A DNA stretch of 64,000 bases from Blautia pseudococcoides (lineage in GTDB: Bacteria > Bacillota > Clostridia > Lachnospirales > Lachnospiraceae). A program made the position numbers and the translations under genes. The stretch spans positions 401,001 to 465,000 of the forward strand of contig NZ_CP015405.2 of assembly GCF_001689125.2 (NCBI RefSeq). The letters run 5' to 3'. Below the pieces are notes generated by a model that saw only the letters and a list, made by a program, of their open reading frames with translations, was not told the DNA's origin and ran no database searches. Below, one piece after another: positions 43,721 to 52,024 of this stretch; positions within the stretch are counted from its first letter, which is position 1; each line of letters opens with the position of its first letter.

Positions 43721-46483
43721 GTGGATAATAAATATGTGATCAACTGGGAAAAATATGCGTCCCTTGCCCGCCAGGCAGCGGCAGAGGGAGCGGTACTGCT
43801 TAAAAATGACCACCGGGCCCTGCCGCTTGGGGAGGAGACGGTTTCCGTATTCGGCAGAATCCAGTTCCATTATTATAAGAGCGGAACCGGTTCAGGAGGC
43901 CTTGTAAATACAAAATATGTGGTCAGCATAAATGACGCCCTGCAGGAGGAGGAGAACCTGACTGTAAATGAAGAACTGGCGGAAGTTTACCGTTCCTGGA
44001 TCGCAGAACATCCTTTTGACCAGGGAAGCGGCTGGGCACAGGAGCCGTGGAGTCAGGAGGAAATGCCTCTGGATGAAAAGCTGGTCAGGGAGGCAGCATC
44101 CAAATCCGATGCGGCCGTTGTTGTGATCGGGCGTACAGCCGGGGAGGACCGGGATGCATCTGCAGATAAGGGCAGTTATCTTCTGACAGATTTGGAAGAG
44201 GATATGCTGGATCAAGTGTGCCGTGCATTCAAAAGGGTCATTGTAGTTCTGAATGTGGGAAATATTATTGACATGAAATGGGTGGAGAAATATAACCCGT
44301 CTGCTGTTCTGTATACCTGGCAGGGCGGACAGGAGGGCGGGCACAGTGTTGCGGATGTACTGACAGGCAGAGTGAATCCCTGTGGTAAGCTGGCCGACAC
44401 CATTGCACGTGATATTTCGGACTATCCTTCCACAGAAAATTTCGGAGGTGAAACCTCTGATATCTATGCGGAGGATATCTATGTAGGCTACCGCTATTTT
44501 GAGACCTTTGCCAAAGATAAGGTGCTTTATCCTTTCGGGTTCGGAATGTCTTACACTGATTTCCGGGTGGATTGCAGCCCGGCAGTGCATCAGGACGGGG
44601 AAACCACTGTCCGTGTTAAAGTTACCAACACAGGAACCTTTGCGGGAAAAGAAGTGGTCCAGGTATATGTGAATCCCCCGCAGGGTAAACTAGGCAAGCC
44701 TTTTAGAAATCTTGCCGCATTTGCCAAGACGAAATGCCTTAGCCCGGGGGAAACACAGGAGCTTGTCTTAACATTTACCGATTATTACATATCTTCTTAT
44801 GATGACAGCGGTGTGACAGGGCACAAATCCTGCTATGTGCTGGAGCAAGGCAGATATGAGATCTTCACTGGCACGGATGTGAGAAGTGCCCAGGCAGCAG
44901 GCAGTTTTGAAGCTGCAGAGACTATGGTGGCCTCTGTTTGTACAGAAGCTGCCGGACCGGTGCAAAAATTCAAGAGAATGCGGGCAGGAGAGGGCAGCGC
45001 TTTGGCCTGGGAGGAGGTGCCTGTCCGCAGGTACAAGATGCAGGAACGCGTGCAGAAAGAAACATTTCCTGATATTACATATACAGGAGATAAGGGATAT
45101 ACACTGGGAGAGGTTTTTGACGGGGAAATATCCATGGAGGAATTTTTGGCCCAGCTTTCTGAGGAGGATCTGTGCTGCATTGTCAGAGGGGAAGGCATGT
45201 GCTCACCGAAGGTTACGCCGGGTACAGCGGCAGCTTTCGGCGGTGTGACAGAGTCTCTTCAGAAGTTCGGCATCCCCTGCGGCTGCTGTGCGGACGGCCC
45301 TTCCGGCATCCGCATGGACTGCGGTACTCCGGCATTTTCCATGCCGAACGGCACCTGCCTGGCCTGTACATTTGACACGGAACTGTCCGAAAAGCTGTAC
45401 GAAATGGAGGGTGCTGAGCTTAGAAAGAACCGTATTGACACTTTGCTTGGGCCTGGGATCAATATACACAGAAATCCTCTGAACGGCAGAAATTTTGAAT
45501 ATTTCTCAGAGGACCCATATCTGACAGGTGTTATGGCATCTGCCCAGTTAAAGGGTATGTCACAGTATGGAGTGACGGGAACCATAAAGCATTTTGCAGC
45601 CAACAACCAGGAATACCACAGAAGACTTCTGGACTCCGTCATGTCCGAGAGGGCACTGAGGGAGATCTATCTCCGGGGATTTGAGATAGCAGTAAAAGAG
45701 GGAAACGCTTACTCTGTCATGACAACCTACGGCGCCATAAACGGTCTGTGGACCGCCGGCAATTATGACCTTCTGACCACGATCCTCCGAAAAGAATGGC
45801 ACTTTGACGGTATGGTCATGACAGACTGGTGGGCTGACTTAAACGACGAGGGAGGCCCTGCATCCACGGACAATCTGGCTGCCATGGTCCGGAGCCAGAA
45901 CGATGTCTATATGGTGACCAAGGATTCTCTGACCAACAGAGACAACCTGATGGAAAGTTTGAAAAAGGGAGTCTTGAAACGCGGCGCTCTTTTGAGATGC
46001 GCCGGAAATATCTGCCGTATGCTCATAAAGTCCCCGGTTATGGAAAGAACCCTGGGCAGAATGTCAGAGGAGGAGCAGCTGGCAGGTGAAGTTATGGCTG
46101 GGGAGGACAAGGTGGATTTTCACATCACCTATCACAAAGTGGATGGCAGCCTTACACTGGACGGCACTCATATTGACACCTCCAAGGGGAAAAGTGTGGT
46201 ATATGGAATCCTTCTGGACACTTTCGGGTCTTATACGGTCCGTCTGAAAGTAAAGGCGGAAGGCGGAAAGCTGGCGCAGATACCGGTTTCCGTGTTCGCA
46301 AACGGACATCTGGAGGGAACCGTGACCATCAACGGAACTAACGGGGAATGGATAGAAATAGAAAAGACCATTGGTCCGCTCTTTGGTCCGCATAATTACG
46401 TCAGACTGTATTTTGCCCAGGGAGGAATGGAGATTCAGACTGTTACGATCCAATTGCAGGAGGAAATGGACAGGGGATTTTAA
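43721..46483 (+). CDS. GH3 beta-glycosidase with permuted domain order
   Basis: A 920-residue enzyme. Unusually the GH3 C-terminal alpha/beta domain comes first (AAEGAVLLKNDHRALPL near residue 15 to about 285), then a fibronectin-III-like domain (LYPFGFGMSYTDF to about 400), and only then the catalytic barrel (about 490-770), where nucleophile D702 lies in VMTDWWADL. KHFAANNQE is also in this half. A beta-domain follows to the end. The GTG at 43721 is preferred (AGGAG seven bases upstream) over the frame extension from 43670. It likely cleaves beta-glucosides or related sugars in the cytoplasm, as no signal peptide is seen. Confidence 0.88.
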   Translation: MDNKYVINWEKYASLARQAAAEGAVLLKNDHRALPLGEETVSVFGRIQFHYYKSGTGSGGLVNTKYVVSINDALQEEENLTVNEELAEVYRSWIAEHPFDQGSGWAQEPWSQEEMPLDEKLVREAASKSDAAVVVIGRTAGEDRDASADKGSYLLTDLEEDMLDQVCRAFKRVIVVLNVGNIIDMKWVEKYNPSAVLYTWQGGQEGGHSVADVLTGRVNPCGKLADTIARDISDYPSTENFGGETSDIYAEDIYVGYRYFETFAKDKVLYPFGFGMSYTDFRVDCSPAVHQDGETTVRVKVTNTGTFAGKEVVQVYVNPPQGKLGKPFRNLAAFAKTKCLSPGETQELVLTFTDYYISSYDDSGVTGHKSCYVLEQGRYEIFTGTDVRSAQAAGSFEAAETMVASVCTEAAGPVQKFKRMRAGEGSALAWEEVPVRRYKMQERVQKETFPDITYTGDKGYTLGEVFDGEISMEEFLAQLSEEDLCCIVRGEGMCSPKVTPGTAAAFGGVTESLQKFGIPCGCCADGPSGIRMDCGTPAFSMPNGTCLACTFDTELSEKLYEMEGAELRKNRIDTLLGPGINIHRNPLNGRNFEYFSEDPYLTGVMASAQLKGMSQYGVTGTIKHFAANNQEYHRRLLDSVMSERALREIYLRGFEIAVKEGNAYSVMTTYGAINGLWTAGNYDLLTTILRKEWHFDGMVMTDWWADLNDEGGPASTDNLAAMVRSQNDVYMVTKDSLTNRDNLMESLKKGVLKRGALLRCAGNICRMLIKSPVMERTLGRMSEEEQLAGEVMAGEDKVDFHITYHKVDGSLTLDGTHIDTSKGKSVVYGILLDTFGSYTVRLKVKAEGGKLAQIPVSVFANGHLEGTVTINGTNGEWIEIEKTIGPLFGPHNYVRLYFAQGGMEIQTVTIQLQEEMDRGF

Positions 46484-46532
46484 GGGGGCAGTGCAAATGC
46501 TGCCGGAAGTTAGAAACTGAAATATGAGTATG

Positions 46533-46565
46533 AAAAGGCCCGGAGATAAATTCTCCGGGCCTTTA
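46533..46565. terminator. Bidirectional terminator between GH3 and tRNA-fMet
   Basis: AAAGGCCCGGAG pairs perfectly with CTCCGGGCCTTT around a seven-base loop. A-run and T-run flank the stem, so it serves the plus-strand GH3 gene and the minus-strand tRNA, whose 3' end is six bases away. Confidence 0.88.
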
Positions 46566-46570
46566 TAGAG

Positions 46571-46644
<74 letters not shown>

Positions 46645-46664
46645 TTACATATTTAAGTATATTC

Positions 46665-46693
46665 AGTATAGTCCCTTTTTATACTAATGTCAA
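46665..46693 (-). promoter_or_regulatory. Promoter of tRNA-fMet
   Basis: On the minus strand TTGACA (46693-46688), 17-base spacer, TATACT (46670-46665), about 20 bases upstream of the mature tRNA 5' end. Confidence 0.8.
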
Positions 46694-46888
46694 GGAAAGA
46701 ATGTGACGGTAGGCTAAGGATAAACGCTCCCAGATCTCCGGCAGCCCGCCGCTCAAAGGAGAAGGGCACCGGGGGACGGGACGGTTTCACTGCACACATT
46801 TGAAAAAAACATTCAGTTTCCCCCACAACTATGATACAATAAAATAAAAAACAACCAGCACACCAACAGCAGAAAGGCAGGAAAACAG

Positions 46889-48130
46889 ATGGCGGGAAAA
46901 TGTATCCTATGCGGTGGAAAATTAAGAAATGGAATCTGCACAGAATGCGGTATGAACAACAATAAGACGGATTCCGCATACCGTTCCCAGCTGAACCGCA
47001 ATCATTGCGGGAGTGTCCCTCTCACCCATGTCCATGGGGAAGAGAACGCAGAGCCTTACAAAAAGCCGGCTCTGAATCACCCCCGTCAGCAGGAACGCAG
47101 CCCTTCGGACCAGGACGGGAACACAGCAAAAAAAGAAATGGGAGCCGGCACAACTCCAAGAAAATATACTTCAAACAATGGAAATACCAACAACACAGTA
47201 AACTTCAACAGCTTTCGGGAGACGCCCAAAAGACCGGGGGCCACAGGTATGTCTGCATTTAACACCCCCCGGAGCGGCAGCAAAACAGGGCTTACCTTAG
47301 TTGTGGTCGCTGTCCTTGCCGGTATTATCCTGGTGGCCATAGGCTATGAGAACAGGACAGAAGAAAGTATAACAGCGGAAAAGATTTTTGAGGACCCGGA
47401 TTACCAGGACCCTTTTGACTACCAGCAGCCCTATGACTATCAGCAGCCTTATGATTACCCGGAATACACTTTTGATCCCTATCAGTACACCACCAAGGAA
47501 CTGGCACCGGAAGGGGAAAACTGGGAGACAAATTTAGGCGCCGGTGCATATGTGGTGGGATATGATATCCCGGAAGGCCGGTATATAGCCAGTGCAGGGG
47601 AGGGAATGCGCCTGGAAGTGGCTGATATGGACAGCAATGTATGGTTCAGTGAGTATTTTGGGGAGAATGATAATGAAGTGCTGCAGCTAGATGATGTGAG
47701 ATTATTCACAGGTGCCATCGTCACGGTAAACGGCGGCGGAAATATACATATAGCATCAGAGAACGCACAGGCGGCAGCGGTTGTAACGCCTCCCGCAAAC
47801 CCGCTGACAGAGGAGATCACCCTGACAGACAGCATGGTGGCAGGAGAAGATTTCCCGGAAGGGACCTATGATATCGTCATGGCAACAGACGATTTTGGAA
47901 TCGTCTCCTATGAGCTTCCAAAGGAACAGGGGAAGGACTATGGGCTGAACTTCAGCTTTCTGATGGACGCGGAACCGAGCGCGGATTATCCGGATTATAC
48001 CAAGGAATACAAGAACGCGGTACTTCCAAAGGGCACCACGGTTACGGCGGATGGGCTCACCGTAAAACTGGTTCCCAGCGCCAGGATCATTTCTGAGGAC
48101 TACCAAGCATTTTACCATAACTACAATTGA
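46889..48130 (+). CDS. Zinc-ribbon, single-span membrane protein of unknown function
   Basis: A 413-residue protein. A zinc ribbon at the N-terminus uses C5, C8, C17 and C20. A polar linker leads to one membrane helix at about 133-152, then a Tyr/Gln/Pro repeat region and a C-terminal part with two similar beta modules, each with a V-G/A-x-D-I/F-PEG-x-Y signature (about 220-300 and 310-400). The N-terminus should be cytoplasmic and the repeats outside. No LPxTG or NPxTG-type signal is seen, so it is probably not a sortase substrate although sortase B follows 12 bases later. Function not recognised. Confidence 0.7.
   Translation: MAGKCILCGGKLRNGICTECGMNNNKTDSAYRSQLNRNHCGSVPLTHVHGEENAEPYKKPALNHPRQQERSPSDQDGNTAKKEMGAGTTPRKYTSNNGNTNNTVNFNSFRETPKRPGATGMSAFNTPRSGSKTGLTLVVVAVLAGIILVAIGYENRTEESITAEKIFEDPDYQDPFDYQQPYDYQQPYDYPEYTFDPYQYTTKELAPEGENWETNLGAGAYVVGYDIPEGRYIASAGEGMRLEVADMDSNVWFSEYFGENDNEVLQLDDVRLFTGAIVTVNGGGNIHIASENAQAAAVVTPPANPLTEEITLTDSMVAGEDFPEGTYDIVMATDDFGIVSYELPKEQGKDYGLNFSFLMDAEPSADYPDYTKEYKNAVLPKGTTVTADGLTVKLVPSARIISEDYQAFYHNYN
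47399..47458 (+). repeat. Short tandem repeat encoding DYQQPY units
   Basis: An 18-base unit repeated about 3.3 times: GATTACCAGGACCCTTTT, GACTACCAGCAGCCCTAT, GACTATCAGCAGCCTTAT and a partial GATTAC. It encodes DYQDPF-DYQQPY-DYQQPY just outside the membrane helix of the zinc-ribbon protein. Confidence 0.85.
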
Positions 48131-48142
48131 TAGGAGACACTC

Positions 48143-48946
48143 ATGAGCATGAAGAATAAAAAGAAGACCACATTCGGAGGCGTACTGCGGAATATTATCC
48201 TGATTGCAGCTATCTGCGTATTCCTTTTTTCTGCGTACCAGCTTGTCAATATTTACCTGGAGTATAAAAAAGGAACAGACGAATACGACAAGATCAGGGA
48301 ATATGTAAAAGAAACGGAGACGAAAAAAGAAGACCCAAAGGATGGACCGGAAGACCAGGAGGAGGAAAAGGAGGAGCTGATCGGCCCCCAGATCGACTTT
48401 GCCGGTCTCAAAGAGATCAATCCTGACATTGTGGGATGGATCCAGATGGAAGCCCTTGACGTGAGTTATCCTATTGTGAAGGGGAAGGATAATGACCATT
48501 ACCTCCACTATACCTTTGAGGGGCAGCAGAATGCAGCGGGCGCCATTTTTATGGAGCACACAAACAACAGCAATTTTGAAGACTGCAACACCATCATTTA
48601 TGGACATAATATGAAAAACGGATCCATGTTCGGCACGTTCCGCACATTGCACCAGCCGGAAAACCTGACCAGCCCATATCTGTGGATCTGCCTGCCGGAT
48701 AAGAGTTACCGCTATGAGATTTTCACTGTGCACACCACATCCGCCACTGGTGACACGTACACACTTTTCAGCGCTCCGGATGACCAGTTTACACAGTATT
48801 TGAAAAAAATGCGGGATGCCTCAGAGTTTGAGGTGGGTACAGAGCCCACAAAGGATGACAAGATCGTGACACTTTCCACCTGCACCGGAAATGACGCAAC
48901 CAGATTTGTGATTCAGGCCAGGCGCCTGCCGGAGGTATATAAATAA
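48143..48946 (+). CDS. srtB: Class B sortase
   Basis: A 267-residue membrane-anchored transpeptidase. An N-terminal membrane helix (about 15-38) precedes the sortase barrel. The catalytic His is in IIYGHNMKNGSMFG (about residue 153), the Cys in TLSTCTGN (about 251), and the Arg in ATRFVIQARR. The motifs match the SrtB class. No obvious sorting-signal protein is in the window. The sirtuin gene starts in the TAATG overlap at its end. Confidence 0.9.
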   Translation: MSMKNKKKTTFGGVLRNIILIAAICVFLFSAYQLVNIYLEYKKGTDEYDKIREYVKETETKKEDPKDGPEDQEEEKEELIGPQIDFAGLKEINPDIVGWIQMEALDVSYPIVKGKDNDHYLHYTFEGQQNAAGAIFMEHTNNSNFEDCNTIIYGHNMKNGSMFGTFRTLHQPENLTSPYLWICLPDKSYRYEIFTVHTTSATGDTYTLFSAPDDQFTQYLKKMRDASEFEVGTEPTKDDKIVTLSTCTGNDATRFVIQARRLPEVYK

Positions 48947-49671
48947 TGGAAGAGACAGAAAGACTGCAGGAGATTATTTTAAAGAGCAGCAATATTGTAT
49001 TTTTTGGAGGGGCAGGAGTTTCCACGGAGAGTGGGATACCTGATTTCAGAAGTGTGGACGGCCTTTATCACCAGCAGTGGGATTATCCGCCGGAGACTAT
49101 TTTAAGCCACACCTTTTTTATGAGAAAACCGGAAGAATTTTATCGTTTTTATAAAGCCAAGATGCTCTGTGATACCGCAAAACCAAATACAGCACATTTA
49201 AAACTTGCGGAGCTTGAAAAAGCAGGAAAACTGAAGGCTGTCATTACGCAGAACATAGACAATCTTCATCAGATGGCAGGCAGCCGCAATGTGCTGGAAC
49301 TGCACGGGAGTGTGTACCGCAACCACTGTATGAAATGCTGTACATCCTATGATTTTGCCTATATGAAGGCTGCAAAGGGAGTGCCCAAATGTGAAAAATG
49401 CGGCGGTATTATCAAACCGGATGTGGTCCTCTATGAGGAGGGCCTTGACCGCAAGACACTCAACAGGTCTGTGCAGGCCATTTCAAACGCGGAAGTTTTG
49501 ATCATCGGGGGAACCTCCTTGGCAGTCTATCCGGCAGCATCCCTGATTGATTATTTCACCGGGGAGCATCTGGTGGTCATCAACCGGGATGCCACACCCA
49601 GGGATAAAATGGCAGATCTTGTGATCAACCAGCCCATTGGCCGGGTGTTCTCACAGATTCGTGTGGAATAA
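48946..49671 (+). CDS. cobB: Sir2-family NAD-dependent protein deacylase
   Basis: A 241-residue sirtuin that removes acyl groups from lysine using NAD. It shows the motif GGAGVSTESGIPDFRS at about residues 22-37, QNIDNLH near 102-108, catalytic His in ELHGS, and a four-cysteine zinc site (CMKC and CEKC). The start ATG overlaps the sortase stop by one base, so the two are coupled. Cytoplasmic. Confidence 0.93.
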   Translation: MEETERLQEIILKSSNIVFFGGAGVSTESGIPDFRSVDGLYHQQWDYPPETILSHTFFMRKPEEFYRFYKAKMLCDTAKPNTAHLKLAELEKAGKLKAVITQNIDNLHQMAGSRNVLELHGSVYRNHCMKCCTSYDFAYMKAAKGVPKCEKCGGIIKPDVVLYEEGLDRKTLNRSVQAISNAEVLIIGGTSLAVYPAASLIDYFTGEHLVVINRDATPRDKMADLVINQPIGRVFSQIRVE

Positions 49672-49703
49672 ACCAGAATAGACAGACAGAAAGGAAACCA
49701 GAT

Positions 49704-49892
49704 ATGGGTTACAATTATGAAGTTGGAGATATTGTAAAACTGAAAAAACAGCACCCCTGCGGAAGCCAGGAATGGGAAATCCTCCGGGTGGGTGCTGATT
49801 TTCGACTGAAATGCACAGGATGTGGTCATCAAATCATGCTGGCCAGGAGAATTGTGGAGAAAAATACCAAAGATTTGAAAAAAAAGGCTTGA
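49704..49892 (+). CDS. DUF951 small protein
   Basis: A 62-residue protein with the DUF951 pattern: VGDIVKLKKQHPCGSQEWEILRVGADFRLKC then CTGCGHQIMLAR. The conserved HPCG and CxxCG cysteines suggest metal binding. It often lies near rpsF or translation genes in Firmicutes, as here. ATG 49704 follows AAAGGAAACCAGAT. Function unknown. Confidence 0.85.
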   Translation: MGYNYEVGDIVKLKKQHPCGSQEWEILRVGADFRLKCTGCGHQIMLARRIVEKNTKDLKKKA

Positions 49893-49917
49893 ATATCCAG
49901 GTGTGATGTGTTAGAAT
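49889..49917 (+). promoter_or_regulatory. Promoter of rpsF-ssb-rpsR
   Basis: TTGAAT at 49889-49894, 17-base spacer, TAGAAT at 49912-49917. The predicted leader before rpsF is about 70 bases. Confidence 0.6.
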
Positions 49918-49949
49918 GAATCCTCGTGATATATTATTTATCCTTGCTC

Positions 49950-49985
49950 TCTGCTTAACAGAGGGCCAGAAGACCATAAGGAGGT
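49950..49985 (+). promoter_or_regulatory. Candidate S6:S18 ribosomal-protein leader structure
   Basis: The rpsF leader holds CTCTG pairing with CAGAG, enclosed by CCTT and AAGG, and ends at the AAGGAGG ribosome site. Such a stem could expose or hide the site, as in known S6:S18 leader motifs where the S6-S18 pair binds its own mRNA. The fit to the consensus was not checked. Confidence 0.35.
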
Positions 49986-49993
49986 AAAACAGC

Positions 49994-50281
49994 ATGAACA
50001 AATATGAATTAGCATTAGTCGTTAATGCGAAAATTGAAGATGAAGCTCGTGCAGCAGTTGTGGAAAAAGCGAAAGGCTACATCACCCGTTACAACGGAGT
50101 TATTTCCGAAGTAGAAGAATGGGGCAAAAAAAGATTAGCTTACGAAATCCAGAAAATGCGCGAAGGATACTACTACTTCATCCAGTTTGAATCTGATGCA
50201 GCATGCCCTGCAGAAGTAGAACGTCACATTCGCATCATGGACAATGTATTAAGATATTTAGTTGTCAGAAAAGACGCTTAA
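49994..50281 (+). CDS. rpsF: 30S ribosomal protein S6
   Basis: A 95-residue protein matching S6 throughout: MNKYELALVVNAKIEDE start, the WGKKRLAYEI segment that contacts S18, and HIRIMDNVLRYLVVRKD at the end. It begins the rpsF-ssb-rpsR operon conserved in Firmicutes, with AAGGAGG eight bases upstream. It binds 16S rRNA in the platform as a dimer with S18, encoded two genes later. Confidence 0.97.
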   Translation: MNKYELALVVNAKIEDEARAAVVEKAKGYITRYNGVISEVEEWGKKRLAYEIQKMREGYYYFIQFESDAACPAEVERHIRIMDNVLRYLVVRKDA

Positions 50282-50381
50282 TTTTTTCTGAAGGCACAAA
50301 ACGCGGATCCATTTAGAGTTATGAAAGTAGATTTCTGATTCCCGATACTATGTGCAAGGTAAGAAATGATGAGGTAGAGAT

Positions 50382-50846
50382 ATGAACAAAGTAATTTTAA
50401 TGGGTCGTTTAACCAGAGATCCTGAGGTGAGATATTCCGCAGGAGAAAACTCTATGGCAATTGCCAGATATACAATCGCTGTTGACCGCCGTTTCAAGAG
50501 AGACGGGGAAGCCAGCGCAGACTTTATCGGATGTGTGGCTTTTGGAAGACAGGCAGAATTTGCAGAAAAATACTTCCGTCAGGGTATCAAAATCGCTATC
50601 AGCGGCAGGATCCAGACAGGCAGCTATGTGAACAAGGACGGCGTGAAAGTCTATACCACAGACGTTGTGGTTGAGGATCAGGAGTTCGCCGAGAGCAAAG
50701 CAGTCAGCGACAGCCATGCGGGACAGGCTGGCGGACAGGGAATGCAGGGCATGGGAATGCCTTCACCGACACCTGGTGCAGCATCCTCTGCAGACGGATT
50801 CATGAATATTCCGGACGGAATTGACGAAGAGTTACCGTTCAACTGA
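50382..50846 (+). CDS. ssb: Single-stranded DNA-binding protein
   Basis: A 154-residue SSB. The OB-fold covers about residues 1-105 (MNKVILMGRLTRDPEVRYS, FKRDGEASADFIGCVAFGRQAEFAEKYFRQG), followed by a Gly/Gln-rich linker and the acidic C-terminal tail ending DEELPFN, which recruits repair and replication proteins. It sits between rpsF and rpsR as usual. Confidence 0.97.
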   Translation: MNKVILMGRLTRDPEVRYSAGENSMAIARYTIAVDRRFKRDGEASADFIGCVAFGRQAEFAEKYFRQGIKIAISGRIQTGSYVNKDGVKVYTTDVVVEDQEFAESKAVSDSHAGQAGGQGMQGMGMPSPTPGAASSADGFMNIPDGIDEELPFN

Positions 50847-50880
50847 TAAAGGACGGAATTTGATTAGGAGGTAAAAAATC

Positions 50881-51144
50881 ATGGCTTACGAAAAAGGTAA
50901 CAGACCGGATTCTCCGATGAAGAGAAGAGGCGGACGCAGAAGAAAAAAAGTTTGCGTGTTCTGTGGAAAAGAAAATAACGAGATCAACTACAAAGATGCA
51001 AATAAATTAAAAAGATATGTCTCTGAGAGAGGAAAAATCCTTCCGAGAAGGATCACAGGAAACTGTGCAAAACATCAGAGAGCTTTAACTGTTGAGATTA
51101 AGAAAGCAAGACATTTGGCGATCATGCCTTATGTTCAGGACTGA
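50881..51144 (+). CDS. rpsR: 30S ribosomal protein S18
   Basis: An 87-residue S18 with a basic N-terminus ([15 protein letters not shown]), the [26 protein letters not shown] core, and [23 protein letters not shown] at the end. It carries CVFCGKE, C..C plus a later Cys and His, the zinc-type C+ form of S18. It is preceded by AGGAGG and followed by a strong terminator. Confidence 0.97.
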   Translation: MAYEKGNRPDSPMKRRGGRRRKKVCVFCGKENNEINYKDANKLKRYVSERGKILPRRITGNCAKHQRALTVEIKKARHLAIMPYVQD

Positions 51145-51172
51145 TCTGCATACAGAAGCATAGGAAATGAAG

Positions 51173-51201
51173 CGCCGCTGCGTTGTGCAGCGGCGTTTTT
51201 T
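51173..51201 (+). terminator. Terminator of rpsF-ssb-rpsR
   Basis: CGCCGCTGC pairs perfectly with GCAGCGGCG around a five-base loop, then TTTTTT. Confidence 0.9.
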
Positions 51202-51245
51202 GCTGTAAAAAAAGCTTCGCGGCCGGGAGAGCGCGCGCTTTTTGG

Positions 51246-51274
51246 TTTCATCGCACCTAAAAACGTGTTATAAT
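51246..51274 (+). promoter_or_regulatory. Promoter of the two-component operon
   Basis: A perfect TATAAT at 51269-51274 with a weak -35, TTTCAT, 17 bases upstream; the response regulator starts about 50 bases later. Confidence 0.5.
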
Positions 51275-51322
51275 AGGCACATCGGATGCGTTCGGTTATA
51301 CAAAGGAAAGTGAGGCAGGTAC

Positions 51323-52024
51323 ATGAATTACAAGATTTTAATTGCTGAGGATGAACAGGACATTGCGGAACTTTTAAAACTCTATCTTGAGAATGAGGGC
51401 TACCGTGTCTTTCGGGCCGGCAATGGCGTGGAAGCACTGAAGATTGTGGAGAGGGAAGATATCAGTCTGGCTGTGCTCGACGTTATGATGCCTAAGATGG
51501 ATGGATATGAGCTTACCAGGCGTATCCGGGAAATCAGCAATATTCCTATTTTGATTCTTTCCGCCAGGGATAAGAGCAATGATAAAATCCTGGGACTGAA
51601 TCTGGGAGCTGACGATTACATGGCAAAGCCTTTTGACCCTCTTGAGATTGTGGCAAGGGTGAATTCCAATCTACGACGGTTTTATCAGCTAAACGCAGAG
51701 AAGCCCAAACGTGAGGAAACCTATATTTTGAAGGTGGGAGATTTGAGTCTGGACACGCAGACGCTGGTTCTGAAGAAAAAGGGCGAGGAGGTTCTCCTGA
51801 CACCAATGGAATATAAAATTTTGGCTCTTCTTATGAAAAAGCCGGGTGCCATTTATACAAAGGTACAGATTTACGAGAGTACCAGCGGAGAATATTTTGA
51901 GAGCGATGACAACACCATCATGGTCCACATCTCCAATCTCAGGGATAAAATAGAAGATAACCCCAAAAATCCACGTTACATAAAAACCATAAGGGGAGTA
52001 GGCTATAAGATTGAAGACAGATAA
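51323..52024 (+). CDS. OmpR-family response regulator
   Basis: A 233-residue regulator. The receiver domain has the acidic EDE cluster near residues 8-10, phosphoacceptor D53 (VLDVMMPKMDG) and a Lys in MAKPFDP. The winged-helix DNA-binding domain occupies about 130-232, with VLLTPMEYKILALLMKKPG and the ending NPRYIKTIRGVGYKIE. The sensor kinase gene overlaps its end by 14 bases. Signal unknown. Confidence 0.93.
   Translation: MNYKILIAEDEQDIAELLKLYLENEGYRVFRAGNGVEALKIVEREDISLAVLDVMMPKMDGYELTRRIREISNIPILILSARDKSNDKILGLNLGADDYMAKPFDPLEIVARVNSNLRRFYQLNAEKPKREETYILKVGDLSLDTQTLVLKKKGEEVLLTPMEYKILALLMKKPGAIYTKVQIYESTSGEYFESDDNTIMVHISNLRDKIEDNPKNPRYIKTIRGVGYKIEDR

Noticed and set aside
47399..47458. 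CRISPR-like repeat
   Set aside because: The units are contiguous, in frame and without spacers; it is a coding tandem repeat.
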